DNA from: Tolypeutes matacus
Taxonomy: Eukaryota; Chordata; Mammalia; Cingulata; Chlamyphoridae
Length of the DNA stretch: 64,000 bases
NCBI GenBank assembly: GCA_026826555.1
Contig: JAKSZT010053836.1
Coordinates: forward strand, 7,741,356-7,805,355
Direction: 5' to 3'
Positions within the stretch are counted from its first letter, which is position 1, and each line of letters begins with the position of its first letter. A program made the translations under genes and the position numbers. Under the pieces are notes generated by a model, which was not told the origin of the DNA, ran no database searches, and saw only the letters and a program-made list of their open reading frames with translations. Shown piece after piece: positions 11,626 to 22,365 of the stretch.

Positions 11626-12282
11626 AGAGTGTAACTAGGTTATGGTAGGGCAGAATGGGGAGTAGCTGGTGAGGCAGAACTTAAATGTATGTATTCTTAA
11701 TGAGACACACAGCCAGCTGCTTCTCAATCTATATGGAATCTGCAAGACCCCTCAAGTAGAGTCTTTACTGAAAAGTAAACATAAGGCAAGTAAACATGCC
11801 CTTTGGCAGAAGAACTCAACGTCACTGGAAGGGGGTATGTAAATCTGTATAGCCCTTAAGTCTAGTCCTGGGGGGAACCTCGTTTTGAAGATTCAATATT
11901 ATTAGATTGACTGTGATAGTTCCGACTGGGAAAAGTTTGAGTGAGAAAAAGGGGAGGCTGGGCTGTGTCCTGACTTAAGCCAGGAGCATGAAGGATTATA
12001 AAGGGAAAGTTGATTCTGGAGCTGCATATGGCTAAGGCTGGATGTCCATCTGAACCAGTCACTCTGATACCTCAGTCATGCTACAGAGGCCATGGATAAG
12101 CATGTAAATCTAAATTAAAGAACTGTAACCTGGGAACCTATGTCTGGGCATGAATGTACCCTACTTGATAGATCTGGACTAAGCCTAGTTCCACTCAAGT
12201 AAGAGACAAGTACAAATAAGTCTGTGAAGCAAAGACAGAAGCACCCATTATGGAACTAACATCGCTTTAATTTTGGGGGGAT
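11626..12282. other. Intergenic, nothing recognised
   Basis: No supported feature; short minus-strand frame near 11862-12062 looks random. Confidence 0.45.
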
Positions 12283-12479
12283 TACTTTTGTTTTTTATTG
12301 TGATGATGTATGCATGTATATATGTGTGTGTGTGTTTATATATATATATATATAAAACATAAAATTTGCCATTTTAACCATTTTAAAGTACACAATTCAG
12401 CATTTTAATTACATTTACAATGTTGTGCTACCATCAACACCTGCCATTACCAAAACTTTTTCAACACTCAAAACACAAA

Positions 12480-12694
12480 TGGGGAGTAGAGGTGGCTCAA
12501 GCGATTGAGCGCCTGCTTCCCACATGGGAGGTCCTGGGTTCAACCCCCAGTGCCTCCCCAAAACAAAAGCAAACAACAAGCAAATAAATGAAACAACCAA
12601 CTCAGGGAAGCCAATGTGGCTCAGTGGTTGAGTGCTGGCTTCCCACATAGTTTCAATCTCTGGCCCTGGTACCTCAAAAAAACAAAAATAACAA
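12480..12694 (+). mobile_element. Two-unit DAS SINE nested in L1
   Basis: Unit 1 starts GGGGAGTAGAGGTGGCTCAA with B box GGTTCAACCC; unit 2 starts near 12608 (CCAATGTGGCTCAGTGG) and is more decayed. Probable imperfect TSD around CAAAACACAAA (12468-12479) and CAAAACACACAAA (12695-12707). Confidence 0.8.
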
Positions 12695-13097
12695 CAAAAC
12701 ACACAAAAAGAAACAGAAAACTCCCCATTACCACCAATCCCCAGCCCCTGATATCCTCTAATATACTTTCTGTCCTTATGAATTTGTTTATTCTAGATGT
12801 TTCATATAAGTGGAATCATGCAGTATTTGTTTTTTTTGTGTGTGTGTGTGTGCCTGTCTTCTTTGTGTGTATGTGTGTGTTGTATGATCTCTTTATATAA
12901 CATGGATAGCAAATCCTTATCAGATATGTGGTTTCCAAATATTTTCTTCCATTGAGTAAGCTGCTTTTTTACTTTCTTGACAGTTTTTTTGAAGCACAAA
13001 AGTGTTTAATTTTGAGGAGGTCCCATTTATCTATTTTTTCTTTTGTTGCTCATATTTTGGGTGTAAGGTTGAAGAAACTACCGCTTGCTACAAGATC

Positions 13098-14063
13098 TTA
13101 AAGATGTTTCCCTACATTTTCCTTTAGGAGTTTTATGATTGTAGCTTTTATATTTAGGTCCTTAGTCCATTTTGAGTTAATTTTTGTATATGACTTTTTT
13201 TTTTGGGATATGACTATCCAGTTCTCCCAGTACCATTTGTTGAATAGACTGTTCTGGCCCAGCTGGGTGGACTTAACAGTCTTGTCAAAAATCCTTGTCT
13301 GTAGATGTGAGGGTCTATTTCTGAGTTCTTGATTTGGTTCCATTGGTCAATCTGTCAATATTTATGCCAGTTTCATGCTGTTTTTTTTGTGTGTGTGTGT
13401 GGTTTTTTTTACCACTGTGGCTAAGTAACATGCTTTAAAGTCAGGAAGTGAGAGTCTTCCAAATTTATTCTTCTTTTTAAAGACATTTTTGGGTATTTGG
13501 GGCCCCTTACCGTTCCAAATAAATTTGATAATTGACTTTTTTATTTCTGGCAAAAAAAAAGCTGTTGGAATTTTTAATTGGGATTGCATTGAATCTGTAA
13601 ATCAGTTTGGGTAGAACTGACATCTTAATGATATTTCAGTCTTTCAGTCCATGAACATGGAATGTCCTTCCATTTTTTAAAGTCTTCTTTGGCTTATTTT
13701 AGCAATATTTTGTAGTTTTCTGAATGCAGGTCCTTTATGTCCTTGGTTAAGTTTATTCCTAAATATTTGATTCTTTTATTTGCTATTATAAATGTAATTT
13801 TTTCTGATTCCCTCTTCAGATTGCTCATTAGTAGTGCATAGAAGTGCTATTGCTTTTTGCATATTAATCTTGTATCCTGCCATATTGCTGAACTTGTCTA
13901 TTAGTTCTAGTAGCTTTGTTGTGGATTTTTCAGGATTTTCTAGATATATGATCATATCATCAGTGAATAGTGAAAGTTTTACTTCTTCCTTTCCTGTTTG
14001 GGTGCCTTTTATTTCTTTATCTTTCCTAATTGCTAGAACTTCTAGCACATTATTGACTAACAA
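13098..14063 (-). pseudogene. L1 ORF2 fragment (RT palm to C-terminal part)
   Basis: Three open pieces (14063-13776, 13589-13362, 13343-13098) lie in the same minus-strand frame and are separated by in-frame stops. The first contains the reverse transcriptase active-site motif [12 protein letters not shown] (the xxDD box) and GYKINMQK; the second contains [13 protein letters not shown] and RLSLPDFKACY, typical of the L1 post-RT region. Fossil, not coding. Confidence 0.88.
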
Positions 14064-14192
14064 TGGTGACAGTGGGCATCCTTGTCTTCTTTCCGATCTC
14101 AGCAGGTAAGCTTTTAGTCTTCCCCTGTTTTCTTTTTAGCATAATGTTTTCAAGGTTCATCCACGTTGTAGCATGGATGAGAACTTCATTCC

Positions 14193-14632
14193 ACTTTTTT
14201 TTAAAAGATTTATTCCACCCCCCCACCCTACCCCACCCCCTTGTTTTGAGCTCACTGTCTGCTCTCTGTGTGTTCTTCTGTGTCTGCTTGTTTTCTCTTT
14301 TAGGCGGCACCGGGAACCAATCCTGGGACCTTCTGGAGTGGGAGAGAGGCACTCAGTCTCTTGCACCACCTCAGCTCCCTGGTCTACTGTGTCTATTATT
14401 GTCTCTCCTCTGTGTCCCTTTTTGTTGCATATTCTTGCTGTGCCAGTTCTCTGTGTGGGCCAGCACTCCTGCGGGGGCCAGCACTCCACGTGGGCCAGCA
14501 CTCAGCTCAGGCCTTCTTGCCACGTGGGCCAGCTTGCCTTCACTAGGAGGCCTCAGGAATCGAACCCTGAACCTCCTATATGGTAGATGGGAGCCCAATC
14601 GCTTGAGCCACATCCATTTCCCACTTCATTCC
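14193..14632 (-). mobile_element. Composite DAS SINE nested in L1, with TSD
   Basis: On the minus strand: tRNA-like head (GGCTCAAGCGATTGGGCTCC; B box GGTTCGATTCC), a middle with three GTGCTGGCCCACGTGG-like repeats, a second tRNA-like unit (14310-14380), and an A-tail. Exact 10-bp TSD ACTTCATTCC at 14183-14192 and 14633-14642. The long open frames on both strands across 14063-14734 are shadows of this insertion. Confidence 0.92.
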
Positions 14633-15000
14633 TTTTTATGGCTGAATATTCCATTGTATGGATATACTACACTTTGTTCAGCCACTCATCTGTTGATGAA
14701 CACTTTCGTTGTTTCCACCTTTTGGCAATTGTGAATAAGCTTCTATGAACATTGGTATACAAGCATCCATTTGAGTCCCTGCTTTCAGTTCTTTGGGGTA
14801 TGTACCTAAGAGTGGAATTGCTGGGTCATTTGGGAATTCTATGTTTTCCTCAGTGGCTCTACAATTTTACATCCCCACCCATAATGCACAAGGATTCCAA
14901 TTTCTGCACACCCTTGCCAATACTTGTTGTTTTCTGTGTGTTTTTATTATTTTTTTAAATAATAGTGCATGTGAAGTAGTATGTTACTGTGAATTTGTTT

Positions 15001-15859
15001 TCCTTTTGTGAGGTATTCAAAGCAATCACTGGCTTCTTTGTACTGAGCTACTAGATAATTCAGAAAATGGGGGGCTCTAGTAAGGTAATAGACTTTCTGA
15101 TAAACTGGCAAAAGGGTACAAGCTGATATGAATTTGAGAAAAATAAAAGATGTGACCATATTTTTACTCTGAGTTGGTATTTTATTACACAGAGGCAAAG
15201 ACCTCTAAGAATACAAATATAACATTTCCAGTCTGAGTTGGGGGATCTAAACAGCGTTAAATGAAAGGATTAGTTTGCAATTATTTGGTCAATTTGGACT
15301 TCGCAGACAAACTAGTTAATTCAGATCAAAATATCTTTTTCTGGTTTGACTTATTAGGCTTGGCATCTGCATTAACTCAATTAAGTGGGCTAACTGCTAG
15401 GGATGTTGTTTTTTTTTTCATTTTTGCCTTGGGGTTTCATGTTCAGAAATACCTCAAGTGCAATGATCAGGGCTAAAAAACAGATGGAGCAGAAGCAGCA
15501 CCCTCATCAGAATGGTTACATGGTTCCTGTATGGTACCTACACCTGCCACTCTCTCACCTAAGCTTGTGGGTTCCAGCTTGATTTTCCAGAAAGCATGAC
15601 AGTTAAAAGTATATGCTTTGGAGCCAGATAGAACTGTATTTAAATTCTGACTCTATAATTTAACAGTCCCTCATCATGTAAAATGGGATCAGTCATAATA
15701 ATACTTCTGTTTGTTGTGAAAATTATACTAATTGGTTAGATGTTTAAAGCTTTGCCAATAAGAAACCCAAATATAATATGAAAATAGATAAGAGTTAATT
15801 TCTCATATAAATTTCTAGATGGAGGCAACTGTAAGTTGTATGCTGCTCCATGAAGTCTT
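15001..15859. other. Intergenic; one MIR
   Basis: Mostly unassigned. 15608-15745 is a plus-strand MIR (GCTTTGGAGCCAGATAGAAC; TCATGTAAAATGGGATCAGT). Confidence 0.55.
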
Positions 15860-16070
15860 CAAGAACCCAAGCCCTTTCTGTATTTCTGTTTTACCATCTT
15901 TAATGAGTTGTTTCCTTCCTCAAGGTTCAAAGATCGTTTTTGAAACTCCAGACATGATTTCTTCATTCCTGGCAGGAAAAAGAGAAAGCTAAAAAGCAAA
16001 GGGACTTTTTTGAAAGCCCTTCTCAACAACTTCTTCTTAATCTTATTGGCCATACAAGTATGTAGAAAGG

Positions 16071-16583
16071 CTAGGAAATGTCATTTTTAAGGCAGGTACA
16101 GTTGCCTCCAATAACACAGCAGTTTTGTTTGTAAGAAAGAATGAATATTGGATAGGCAGTCATTGTCACATTGAGATTCCTTCCCTGAATCCATTGATCA
16201 TAAGAATCCAAGAGCATACTTGATTTTAGGAAAAGAGGGGAGGGACCCAGTTCCAGCTTTCCTGATGCTACTTCAACTACATTCTCTACTGCCGGTTTTT
16301 GGGTGGGCTCTAGGAATGCTGCCACAGAAATAGTCTCCATTGGCCAGAGACTTGGCCATGAAATGCGATCAGTGCTCCTCTTCAGGCCATGGTGTTGGGG
16401 GTCCAGTCTCCATAGGTGTCTATACCAGCGCATCATCCGAGGACCAGACAGCACCAAAGTGCTGGGTGTGAGTGGGTCTCGCTCCTGGTAGAACTTGCCA
16501 CCATGCCCTAAACTACCCAGTCTCAAGGAATTTAACTCTCCCTCGTTGGGTTCACTTATCACTCTCTCAACTCCCAGAAACAC
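16071..16583 (-). other. Unassigned 170-codon open frame (possible pseudogene or chance)
   Basis: The longest open frame in the intergenic region not explained by a repeat I recognise. The predicted product begins MFLGVERVIS and has a mixed, protein-like composition (RMMRWYRHLWRLDPQHHG, later LLDSYDQWIQGRNLNVT, ending near CCVIGGNCTC). No domain, signal peptide or membrane segment is evident and I do not recognise the family. An adjacent 64-codon frame at 15859-16053 on the same strand lies in another frame and could be a frameshifted continuation. There is no intron signal or clear poly-A tail. It could be a processed pseudogene, a repeat-derived frame or chance. Confidence 0.25.
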
Positions 16584-17005
16584 CTACTTCCTCAATCCAG
16601 GATAATATAGTTCTAAAACCCCTATGCATCTAGGGTTTTTTAAATTTGGTTCAAATATTTCTTCTTAGGGCTCAGGAAATTCAAACCTGCAATATACAAG
16701 GCTTTACTTGGGGCAAAAGAGTAGGACACATACTAAAGCACACAAAAAATGTTATTAGTGGAAAAAGATAAAGGATAGTTTTATATTTTCCAGTGAAAGC
16801 CTTGACTGGCATAACTGGAAACCCAATAAAAATATATCTTTATCTATACAGGTTTTTACCATATAATAAACTTTATTTTTAAAGAAGTTTTAGATTACAG
16901 AAAAGTTAACATCAAAAGTATAGAGGATTGCCATATATCCGTCCTCCTCCTCTCATGTTTTCCCTTAATAACATCTTATATTAGTGTGGCACATTTGTTA
17001 CAATA
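16584..17005. other. Intergenic with old LINE-like fragment
   Basis: 16865-16990 (TTTTAGATTACAGAAAAGTT; TTCCCTTAATAACATC) resembles an old L1 3'-region repeat also seen near 40395 and 62135. The rest is unassigned. Confidence 0.45.
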
Positions 17006-17425
17006 GATGTGGGATTGATAAATAAAATCTAGTTAGCCATCATGGAGGTGCCCATCCTAAGCACCATGTCAGCAGAACAAAAAAAACTAATCTAGTTTAT
17101 ATTGCCTGTAAATGCCCAGCTTGCCCAGAAATCCAAATTTAAGTACAGCCAATCAGTTATTGGCAGCTCTTTCATTCTTATGCCAGCTAACTTCCTCGTT
17201 CCTAAGCAACCACTTGCTCCCCACTTTATAAGACCCCCCTAAGTAAAATGGAAACTTAATGTCAGCCAATCAGAACATTTCCTCACTTGCCTCAACATTT
17301 GGTCTAGATGAGTTTTTCCCTTCCACCCCCTTGGTGGAGCTTCCTTCTACTTTCTGAATGGGATGCTGTCTGGTTTATGAATCACTCAATAAAGCTGTGA
17401 GATCTTAAATTACATGAAAATGTTT
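17006..17425 (+). mobile_element. Candidate solo LTR (ERV-type)
   Basis: Starts near TGTGGGATTG, has CAGCCAATCAG boxes twice (CCAAT-like), a promoter-like CCCCACTTTATAAGACCCCC, and an AATAAAG polyadenylation-like signal in CACTCAATAAAGCTGTGAG. That order is typical of a gammaretroviral-type LTR. No internal viral genes flank it. Termini and TSD are not certain. Confidence 0.55.
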
Positions 17426-17944
17426 TCTTTCATAAGGATGAATGCAGTGTTTAAGCCACATATTGTTAGGCCTTCTGTTATTTGCAGCCTAAAGCAGCTT
17501 TAATTGATAAATGACTTAAGATGATTTGCTATGGTTGAAAAGACCGCTAGTTGCCTATCCAAAATTTGTTCTCCCCTCTTTCCTTATTAACAGAATGCTG
17601 ATAATATTCTTGATAGCCAGTGACCATATTTCCCAGCTTCCCTTGCAGCCAGGACTCCTCTGAAATGTAAGCAGAAGTTGCTAGATGGGTCTCTGGGGTT
17701 GCTCCATGAAGGGCACTAACTCAGCCAAGATGCTCTCTCTTTGCCCTTCTCTCTTTCCTCCTTTTTCCTGCATGAAATATGGATGCAAAGGGTGACACTC
17801 CAGCAGCTGTCTTTGAAAGGAGGCTTTAAGGATGAAAGCCACATGCTAAGGATGCAGAGCAGAAAGACAGGAGCTTAGAACCATGAACAACCATGCCGGC
17901 CCAGGACTTTTTCTTGTTTAAGTCACTGTTATTTGGGTTATACA
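17426..17944. other. Intergenic, nothing recognised
   Basis: No supported feature. Confidence 0.45.
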
Positions 17945-18345
17945 AACGTTGTGCATTGGATCATGTCTCCCACAAAGACACATTCAAGTCCTAACCCCCG
18001 TTCTGCATGTATAAGCTCATTTGTCATTAGGATCTTTGAAGATCCTATTATAATAAGGCCAAACTGAATCAGGGTGAATAATGACTGAATTCCTTATAAG
18101 CAAAGGAAATTTTGGACATGGAAGAAGGAGTGAGAAGGAGACAGAATCAGTTTGCCATGTGATGGCGGATTGCTGGCAAGCTACCACAAGAATGCTACAG
18201 ACTTTGGAGAAAGCCTGACCTGCTGATATCTTGCTTTTGGACTTCTAGCCTCCAAAACTGTGAGACAATAGACTCCTGTTGTTTAAGCTGACCAGTGTGT
18301 GATATTGGTCATAGCACCTTGGAAAACTAAGACATCAGTGAAATT
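17945..18345 (+). mobile_element. MaLR-type (MLT1-like) LTR remnant
   Basis: ATTCAAGTCCTAACCCCCGT, GAATTCCTTATAAGCAAAGG, CTTCTAGCCTCCAAAACTGT and GAGACAATAGA follow the MaLR LTR pattern; decayed. Confidence 0.65.
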
Positions 18346-19194
18346 CAATCCTGATTGCTGCTACTGCTAAATGTCATCAAGGGTGCTATGTTTTGAAGGA
18401 AATTAAGATAGAAGCAGAAATCTTGTTTTCTATAAGAGTAAGCTTTTTAAATTTAAAATTGTTCATTTAGTTATTGGAAAGAGCTACTCAAATGGAATTC
18501 CATTTTATATTTATTCTATAATTATCCTAAAAATTACTATCTTTTGAAGCCAATTGAGAAAGCAAGGAATAGAAATCAATATAATACTTGTTTCCATGAA
18601 TGCCCAGAAAGGAGCCCAAAACTGGACCACTGAATTTATTCAGCCTGCACATATTTATTGAGCACATAAAACATTGGAGGTACTGTGTTAGGCACTGAGA
18701 GAAAGAAAAAAAGAGGGAGAGAAGTGAATCGAATATAGACCCTGCACTCTTAAAACAAAATGAATGTTAGTTGGCAGAAAGGAATATGAAAGACATATGG
18801 CCAATCTTGTAAAAAAACAAAAATAAATGAACAAAAATGCAAAATAAATGATTAAAAAAAGATTTGAAAGAAATAAGCTGAAGGTTAATAGCTCTATGTC
18901 TTATAAATATAAATCATTTTTATTTTCTTTTTATTGTTTTTTTTTTTCATATTTTCTGTAAAGAACATGTAGTTCTTAGTCAGGAAAGAAACTTTATAAA
19001 AATTCTTTTATTATTTAAAAAATGTAGGTGTTAGAGGTAAGGAATTTCGATCCAAAGCCCTCCACCCATTATGTCCTGGGAATTCTCAGCTTTCTGCAGT
19101 TCTTGCTCATAGCTGCTTAAAATTCTTCAAACTGCTCACAATGGCTTTAGGTGAGCCTATTAAAAGGCAGATTCCAATAGAAAGGTCAGTAATT
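18346..19194. other. Intergenic; old repeat scraps
   Basis: 18630-18830 resembles an ancient mammalian repeat (TATTTATTGAGCACATAAAA; GTGTTAGGCACTGAGAGAAA). Otherwise unassigned. Confidence 0.4.
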
Positions 19195-19370
19195 CTTTTT
19201 TAAAATTTTATTGTGGTAACATATACATAGCATAAAATTTCCCATTTTAGACTTTTTAAAATGTGCAATGCAGTGGCATTAATTATATTCACAATGCTGT
19301 GCTACCACCACCACCACCCATTACCATTTACCTTCTTTCCTCTGGTCCCTGGTAATCTTAATCAAGGCCA
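19195..19370 (-). repeat. L1 3' end fragment, antisense
   Basis: TTTTATTGTGGTAACATATA, CATAAAATTTCCCATTTTAG and ACAATGCTGTGCTACCACCA match antisense L1M/HAL1 3'UTR. Confidence 0.75.
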
Positions 19371-19399
19371 CTAATCCTTAATCAAGAATGCTTAAGATC

Positions 19400-19545
19400 T
19401 TTAAAAAAATAAAATAGAATTTCCTGGTTCCCACTTCCAGGGATTCTGATTCACTAAGTCTAGAACAGGACCAGAACATGGGAATCCATATGCTCCATAT
19501 GATTCTGATGTGCTCCCTGGGTTGAAAGTCATTGCTTTAGGTTGT
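19400..19545 (+). repeat. MER5-like hAT fragment
   Basis: AATTTCCTGGTTCCCACTTC, GATTCTGATTCACTAAGTCT and GATGTGCTCCCTGGGTTGAA resemble the MER5 family; weak. Confidence 0.45.
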
Positions 19546-22000
19546 TGTCAGATACTTCAATTTCAATGTAAATGAGGATCCAAAGAAAAGAGAAGTAAAA
19601 CTGGAGGGATGTAAGGCAATCAGTATTGGAGAGAAGCATAAAATCCTGCCAACTTCACGGTTCTCCCAGGGCTTTGCCCACAGAGATTATAAAGGAACAA
19701 CACGTGTCAAAATATATCCCTTTATGGTATTTCTGGGTTCATTTCAGTTTATTGGGGCAATGAAATAGCCAGGCCCAGGTTTCAGAAAGGAAGAGTGCAA
19801 TGAAGAGAAAGACAGTTTGGATCTTCTGATGAACAGTGTGAAATCATCTTGAATGTGTCTCATTTTGAAGGCTTAAATCAGACCAAAGGTCAGGAGAGAA
19901 TCACTGAGGACACACCCAGAGGGTGTCATCTGGGCATCACCAGATGTCATTAAAAAATTGGGAGGTGGTGTTAAACATAGGACACTGCTTCCTTGGGTGC
20001 TTTAAGGAACACAGCTGGGGTTCGTCACAGTTGCAATAAAGAGCCAAATTCTGCTCTAAGGTTTTCATAAACGACTCTCACTATGAATGGTATGTATACA
20101 CGTCAGGGTAGCTCCGAACCTCCATCTTTGTTTATCACTGACAAAAGGAAGATAGCTATAGGAATCATTTTTCTCTCTTATATCTTGCCAGACCAAAAGG
20201 AGATTTTTCACAGTTGCTTTTATTGGAAAAAAAAAAATTTTTTAAAGCTCTTAATGCTCTCTACATTCCGTTGTGTTACTGTAATTTTCTGCTTCAATTC
20301 TTAATTAGAGTATTACTTGAAAAATGAGCATATTTTTATTACAAGTGAAATAATAATAAATCTTATAAATTTAAAACAGGAAGCAAAGCCCACTGAGTTA
20401 GGAAGAAATCAAAGGACTGTAAAATGTCTTTCATTTGTTTTCCCCTGGGCAGTCTGATTCTTCTAATGTCAGATACTGCCTGCTGTCTTGTCATAATGGG
20501 CTGAACTATGCAAATATTCAAGATGAAACATTACATTGTACATTACTAATTATACATATAGATGCTTACAATTATTCCTGATGCTTACAAATGTTGAATG
20601 CATTCGAAGGAGAAATGGCCTTTATTAAGCATTGTTTAGTTTATCAGCTTCTAGGAGTTTAATATCATCTTGGATTTAGTTGAGAAAGATTTATGCAATT
20701 GAAGATTTAATTTTTCAAAAATCACAGCTAAAGGAAACTAAAGAACTGCCTAAACTCAACATGATGAAAATCAGATTTTGTTTGTAGGAATGAGGACTGA
20801 TGGTCCATATATTCCTCAGTGCCTTAGTAAGCTTACACATTTTCCTTTACCCATCCCTAGAAATAAAAGAGAAAAAGATTCTATCCAGAGAAGAAACTAC
20901 CATACTAAGCATACTCACAGCATTGTTTTATTGCTAAGAGGTGACTATTTTATTTGAACCTCGGTAAAAACGAAAATCTTTCTCTTTCTGGAAGTACCAC
21001 GCTAAGTACCTAAAAAAATCATTGAAAAGCTTTTTCCATACGTTCAAGAAAAAGAGTGAAAATGGTCAAATGTGATTCTTTCTTTGGAAGAACACAAAAT
21101 GTAGTTTCGCTGGTGACAATTATTCCCTACAAAAGAAGAGTGAAGAAAAGGCAGTAGTCCTAAAATCAATTCTTGAACACCAATACCCAGTTACAGGTTT
21201 TATTACCGTAATTGCAAAAGGCCAAAGACCAATATGGTTTCCCATCAAATCTGTGGCCAGTTAACAACCTTTTAGAAAAGATCACGTTCCCAGAGTACAC
21301 ACCAAAATAACTGATGTCATCTGCACAAAGAAATCATCCTCTGCAGTCTCCATCAGCAATTCTGAACGGTGGCAGGTTTATAAATAAGCTCACCAAGCCT
21401 ACGCTGCCACTTCTGTCAGCAAAGCAAGCTCTGCTCCAGTAGAATAACCTCCTGAATAATGATTCCTAACTTTGAGTTACACATAAGAAATCACTGACAC
21501 TTTCTTTTCCTTTGTTCATAAACAAACAAACAAACAAACAAACAAAAGCTAAATATACCTCTTCTTGAAGCTATGGGCAATTTCTAGTTTACAAGATGAT
21601 ATGATCTTTCTTCCCCCCAATTAAACAGATGTGTCCCAAAGCCATGATACTTCATGCTTTGCTTGCCTTGCATAGTGCCGGATACCTTGCTCAATAAGTA
21701 CCCACTGACTGACTGGTCATTGTCTTCAGTTGGATGAGCCACAGTGTGATTCCAATGTCAAATGTGATCCACTTTGAACCCTCAATGGCAGCTAACCAAA
21801 GAATTTACAGTTTCTGCAAGTTATAAGGAAACACTTTCTGAAACTCATTAAAAGAAGAAAAACCTTCAATTTATCACTGCTGATGCTGCCTTTCTTCTTT
21901 CCTTTCTTGTTTCCTTCCCTTCCTTCCTTCTTTTGTACTACCCTCCCTTTCCTTCTCCTTCCTTTTTACACCCACAAGCATTTACTGCCAGGCACTAATC
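19546..22000. other. Repeat-poor intergenic sequence
   Basis: No transposon consensus that I recognise apart from a (CAAA)n microsatellite at 21520-21546 and a pyrimidine-rich TTCC tract at 21897-21985. The sequence is complex and unique-looking. No open frame of note. Candidate conserved non-coding sequence, not demonstrable from one sequence. Confidence 0.45.
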
Positions 22001-22074
22001 TAGGAGCTGAGATATAAGCAAAGAAAAAGATGTGTTTTTTCCCCCTACAACCTGCCTCAAAGGAGCTCCCAGTT

Positions 22075-22365
22075 CAGTGAGCTACTATTTATAACAAATA
22101 TAGCTCCATTTAGTGCACACTGACTTCATTTCAGGTATAATTTATACATTGTTACACTTAATTCCTATAACAATCTTGAGAGGAAGTCATTATATCCACT
22201 CCCATTTTACAGATTAGGAAAAAAGCTCAGGGAGGTTAAGAACGTGCTGAGGGAGGTTAAGAACGTGCCGAAGATCATGCAGCTAATAAATGATAGATCT
22301 GGGATTCAAACCCAGGTCTGTCTGAACCAAAAGTCAGTGTTCATTCCACCATAATATTCTGTCCC
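22075..22365 (-). repeat. MIR, antisense, with internal duplication
   Basis: CCCATTTTACAGATTAGGAA, CAGGGAGGTTAAG and GGGATTCAAACCCAGGTCTG are antisense MIR. The segment GGGAGGTTAAGAACGTGC is duplicated in tandem near 22229-22269. Confidence 0.85.

Larger units (their letters stand above)
12283..15000 (-). mobile_element. Antisense L1M copies, rearranged, with two nested SINEs
   Basis: 12283-12832 is antisense L1 3'UTR (AAAATTTGCCATTTTAACCA; ATATAAGTGGAATCATGCAG). 12890-14117 is ORF2. 14130-14192 and 14633-15000 are the 3'UTR segment that should follow 12832 (GTTTTCAAGGTTCATCCACG; GTGGAATTGCTGGGTCATTT). So one old 3'UTR appears split by a second L1 segment. DAS SINEs interrupt at 12480-12694 and 14193-14632. 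Confidence 0.8.

Noticed and set aside
14063..14734. 223-codon plus-strand open frame
   Set aside because: It lies across the composite SINE at 14193-14632 and antisense L1; the sequence is fully explained by the repeats.
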